Source: JAAUTG01 sp964458705
Lineage (GTDB): Bacteria > Bacteroidota > Bacteroidia > Chitinophagales > Saprospiraceae
DNA: 64,000 nt
Assembly: GCA_964458705.1 (NCBI GenBank)
Contig: CAYWKD010000012.1
Coordinates: 18,335 to 82,334 of the forward strand
Direction of reading: 5' to 3'
Below, one piece after another: positions 61,773 through 64,000 of the stretch (position 1 is the stretch's first letter; each line of letters begins with the position of its first letter). Under the pieces are notes generated by a model that did not search any database, had not been told where the DNA came from, and saw only the letters and a list, made by a program, of their open reading frames with translations. Made by a program: the position numbers and the translations under genes.

Positions 61773-62456
61773 TTAGTAGTTATCTAGCACTTTCTTTCTC
61801 ATCTGGTCAAATTCTGCTTGCGTTATAATACCAGCTTCTTTCAAATCTGCTAATTCTTTCAATCGCTGTGCTACCCCAGAGGTCGGTTTGGAAGTAACCT
61901 CTTCCTCTTTTCTATTAGTTTTAAATCCTACTTCTTCTTGCTCTTGTTCTTTTTTCAGATCCCTAGCTACTTCTTTGCCCTTTTCAAATTTCTCTTGATA
62001 TACCTTTTTCAAGCGATCCACATCAAAGTCAAGAATCGTTCCACCCGTCTCGAAGTGCCGTTTGAAGACTTCACCAAGTGCATAAGTAGAAGCACCTGCT
62101 AAAATAGAATTGGTGATACCTCCTACAAAAGAGCCAATAATTGGAATCATTTTTGCTATGCTACCCGCTCCCACTCTAGCAAGCGTAGAGCTAGTCAAAG
62201 CACTCACAACTGCTTTGCCTTGCGTTTCTTGAAAATCAATATTATATACTTTGCAAAGCTGCCTAATCATGTCTAATTGTGACGCTCCCACTGCAAAAAT
62301 ATCTGCTACGGGTACAGGAATGAACCCCGCTCCCATAGAAAAAAGAATATGATTTCTTATGACCGTATCTGCATGTTTGGTTCTGTCTGATTTATTGTTG
62401 CTCATAATTCGTTTTTTTGCTTCTTTTACGACTGTTCTGAAAATTTTGTCTTTCAT
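61773..62456 (-). CDS. DUF697 / SHOCT domain protein
   Basis: A 227-aa protein. Residues 25-135 form a hydrophobic helical DUF697 (YcjF-like) region: HILFSMGAGFIPVPVADIFAV, QLDMIRQLCKVYNIDF and MIPIIGSFVGGITNSILAGAS. A charged linker follows, and a C-terminal SHOCT motif (LKELADLKEAGIITQAEFDQ, then KKVLDN). These proteins are peripheral or membrane-inserted and of unknown function. Transcribed alone between the convergent lipoprotein and ffh. Confidence 0.75.
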   Translation of the reverse strand: MKDKIFRTVVKEAKKRIMSNNKSDRTKHADTVIRNHILFSMGAGFIPVPVADIFAVGASQLDMIRQLCKVYNIDFQETQGKAVVSALTSSTLARVGAGSIAKMIPIIGSFVGGITNSILAGASTYALGEVFKRHFETGGTILDFDVDRLKKVYQEKFEKGKEVARDLKKEQEQEEVGFKTNRKEEEVTSKPTSGVAQRLKELADLKEAGIITQAEFDQMRKKVLDNY

Positions 62457-62588
62457 AATTTTGAAGTAATAACTAGAAACTATTTTTCAATGTACAATAG
62501 TTAATCATACAACAATATATTTCTCGACAAGGCTCTAAGAAAAGACGATAAATTTTCAACGCTGACCAACAAATGGCTGTTGCCGAGC

Positions 62589-63974
62589 CTAAAACCTACG
62601 TTTCTTCTTTTTGCGTGTCTTACTAGGTCGAGTTGGCTTTCCACCGCCTACCGCAGCGGGACTCATACCTCCTCCCATCATGCCTGATTTGCTCATGCGG
62701 TGCATCATTTTCTTCATCTGATCGAATTGCTTGATAAACATATTAATTTCTGTCATATCTCGACCACAACCTTTGGCAATTCGCCTTTTCCGACTTGGGT
62801 TAAGCAGCTCTGGACTAGCGCGTTCTTCTGGTGTCATAGAAAAAATGATTGACTCTACCTTAGTAAAGGCTGTGTCATCAATATCTATATCTTTGACCAT
62901 CTTATTCATTCCGGGGATCATACCAATCAGGCTCTTGATATCTCCCATTTTTCTGATTTGATCTATTTGCCCTAGGAAGTCATTAAAATCAAACTTATTC
63001 TTACGAATTTTTTTCTCTATCCTCGCAGCTTCTTTTTCATCAAACTCTGCTTGCGCTTTCTCTACAAATGAAACAATATCTCCCATGCCCAAAATACGCT
63101 GTGCCATTCGGTCGGGATGAAAGACATCTAAATCTTGCATTTTTTCTCCTGCACTTGCAAATTTGATAGGCTTGCCAACAGTATATTTGATGGAAAGTGC
63201 TGCACCACCACGCGTATCTCCATCGAGTTTTGTCAACACCACGCCGTCATAATTAATGACATCGTTGAAGGCTTTTGCAGTATTGACTGCATCTTGCCCT
63301 GTCATAGAATCTACTACAAAAAGCGATTCGTTTGGAGCAATTGCTTTTTTGATGTTAGAAATTTCTGTCATCATTTCTTCATCCACTGCAAGACGACCAG
63401 CAGTATCCACAATGACTGTATCTAAATTATGCACCTGTGCATGAGCAATAGCATTTAAGGCAATCTCAACAGGATTGTTATTTTCGATTTCCTTGTAAAC
63501 GGGTACTTTGATTTGTTCCCCCAGTACAGAAATCTGATTGATGGCCGCAGGTCTATACACATCACAAGCCACAAGAAGTGGACGACGCTTTTTATTTTTT
63601 TGAAGATGATATGCCAATTTTCCAGAAAAAGTCGTTTTACCAGAGCCTTGCAAGCCAGCAATTAGAATTACAGTAGGCTTTCCGTCTAAATTAATTTCAA
63701 CGGACTCCCCTCCCATCAAATCCACCAACTCATCCATTACAATTTTCACCATCAACTCACCCGGTTTCACGCTTTTGAGTTCATTGGCTTGACCAAGTGC
63801 CTTTTCCCTTACCTTTTCTGTAAATTCCTTAGCAATTTTATAGTTCACATCGGCTGCTACTAAGGCACGGCGAATTTCCTTGATCGAAGTAGCGATGTTC
63901 AATTCTGTTAATTTGTTTTCTCCCTTCAGCGTTTTTAATGCGCCATCTAACCTATCCGATAAACTTTGAAACAT
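62589..63974 (-). CDS. ffh: signal recognition particle protein Ffh
   Basis: A 461-aa GTPase from MFQSLSDRLD (seven in-frame residues upstream, MAFKKEY, are possible). N domain at about 1-85; G domain with P-loop IAGLQGSGKTTFSGKLA, DVYRPAAINQI, VIVDTAGRLAVDEEMM and LTKLDGDTRGGAALS; and a methionine-rich M domain toward the end (INMFIKQFDQMKKMMHRM) that binds 4.5S RNA and signal sequences. The Lys/Arg-rich tail closes the protein. It targets nascent membrane proteins to FtsY/Sec. The gene is complete, starting 26 bp from the window edge. Confidence 0.95.
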   Translation of the reverse strand: MFQSLSDRLDGALKTLKGENKLTELNIATSIKEIRRALVAADVNYKIAKEFTEKVREKALGQANELKSVKPGELMVKIVMDELVDLMGGESVEINLDGKPTVILIAGLQGSGKTTFSGKLAYHLQKNKKRRPLLVACDVYRPAAINQISVLGEQIKVPVYKEIENNNPVEIALNAIAHAQVHNLDTVIVDTAGRLAVDEEMMTEISNIKKAIAPNESLFVVDSMTGQDAVNTAKAFNDVINYDGVVLTKLDGDTRGGAALSIKYTVGKPIKFASAGEKMQDLDVFHPDRMAQRILGMGDIVSFVEKAQAEFDEKEAARIEKKIRKNKFDFNDFLGQIDQIRKMGDIKSLIGMIPGMNKMVKDIDIDDTAFTKVESIIFSMTPEERASPELLNPSRKRRIAKGCGRDMTEINMFIKQFDQMKKMMHRMSKSGMMGGGMSPAAVGGGKPTRPSKTRKKKKRRF

Positions 63975-64000
63975 ATATTCTTTTTTAAATGCCAACTAAT

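Noticed and set aside
1..64000. tRNA or rRNA genes
   Set aside because: No TpsiC-arm or anticodon-stem pattern in any intergenic region; apparent matches such as TTCAAATCC at about 43672 lie inside rlmD.

Overview
The window reads as a stretch of a Bacteroidota chromosome (AT-rich). The evidence is several T9SS C-terminal sorting domains, a PorP/SprF outer-membrane protein, DUF4221 and 6-bladed beta-propeller lipoproteins, many lipobox signal peptides, and promoters of the Bacteroidota type (-7 TAnnTTTG, in one case with a -33 TTTG). The family at 55157-56575 and the Roco-TIR and FGE-fold genes make a Saprospiria-like organism plausible, but I cannot fix the class. Two 100-N scaffold gaps (31280-31379, 59940-60039) both fall inside near-identical repeats.

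Layout. 1-9.9 kb is an accessory block on the minus strand, built from three copies of one cassette: small HTH protein gene, 10-bp-phased direct repeats, promoter, conserved 5' leader, small Cys-rich secreted peptide, then one to three beta-propeller/DUF4221 lipoproteins. The cassettes (A 9866-7920, B 7905-3660, C 3483-173) share a leader that is far better conserved than the peptides it precedes. B keeps only a broken 3' end of its HTH gene. 9.9-14.2 kb is a divergent RND efflux adaptor/permease pair. 14.3-16.5 kb is a YeeE/YedE plus DUF6691 sulfur-transport pair with a Crp/Fnr regulator. 16.5-26.3 kb is mostly housekeeping: PAP2 phosphatase, glmM, an arginyl-transferase-like protein, ndk, deoxynucleoside kinase, folK, guaA, a binding-protein-fold lipoprotein, cytochrome c and a PLP decarboxylase.

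26.4-33.1 kb is a second accessory island: an FkbM methyltransferase, an LRR-Roc-COR-TIR protein translationally coupled (TAATG) to an FGE-fold protein, a REP-like repeat field with an IS200/IS605-type transposase, and a second FGE-fold protein. The last roughly 40 codons of the two FGE-fold genes differ only at positions that would be adenine in a common template, and the third bases of the variable NNY codons are identical. This is the signature of diversity-generating-retroelement variable repeats. No reverse transcriptase or template repeat is visible here, so they would be remote targets served in trans.

33.4-64 kb is core and envelope biology: PorP/SprF, RluA, an unknown protein, a PAF-acetylhydrolase-like lipase, recG, a SPOR protein, an MBL hydrolase, an EamA transporter, rlmD, a class IV aminotransferase, an NlpC/P60-like protein, DUF983, a methyltransferase, HIT, greA, a PD40-OmpA protein, a large T9SS cargo, an HscA-type Hsp70, a Uma2 nuclease, a three-repeat T9SS protein divergent from a single-domain lipoprotein of the same domain family, DUF697/SHOCT, and ffh at the right edge. 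No tRNA, rRNA or CRISPR array was seen.
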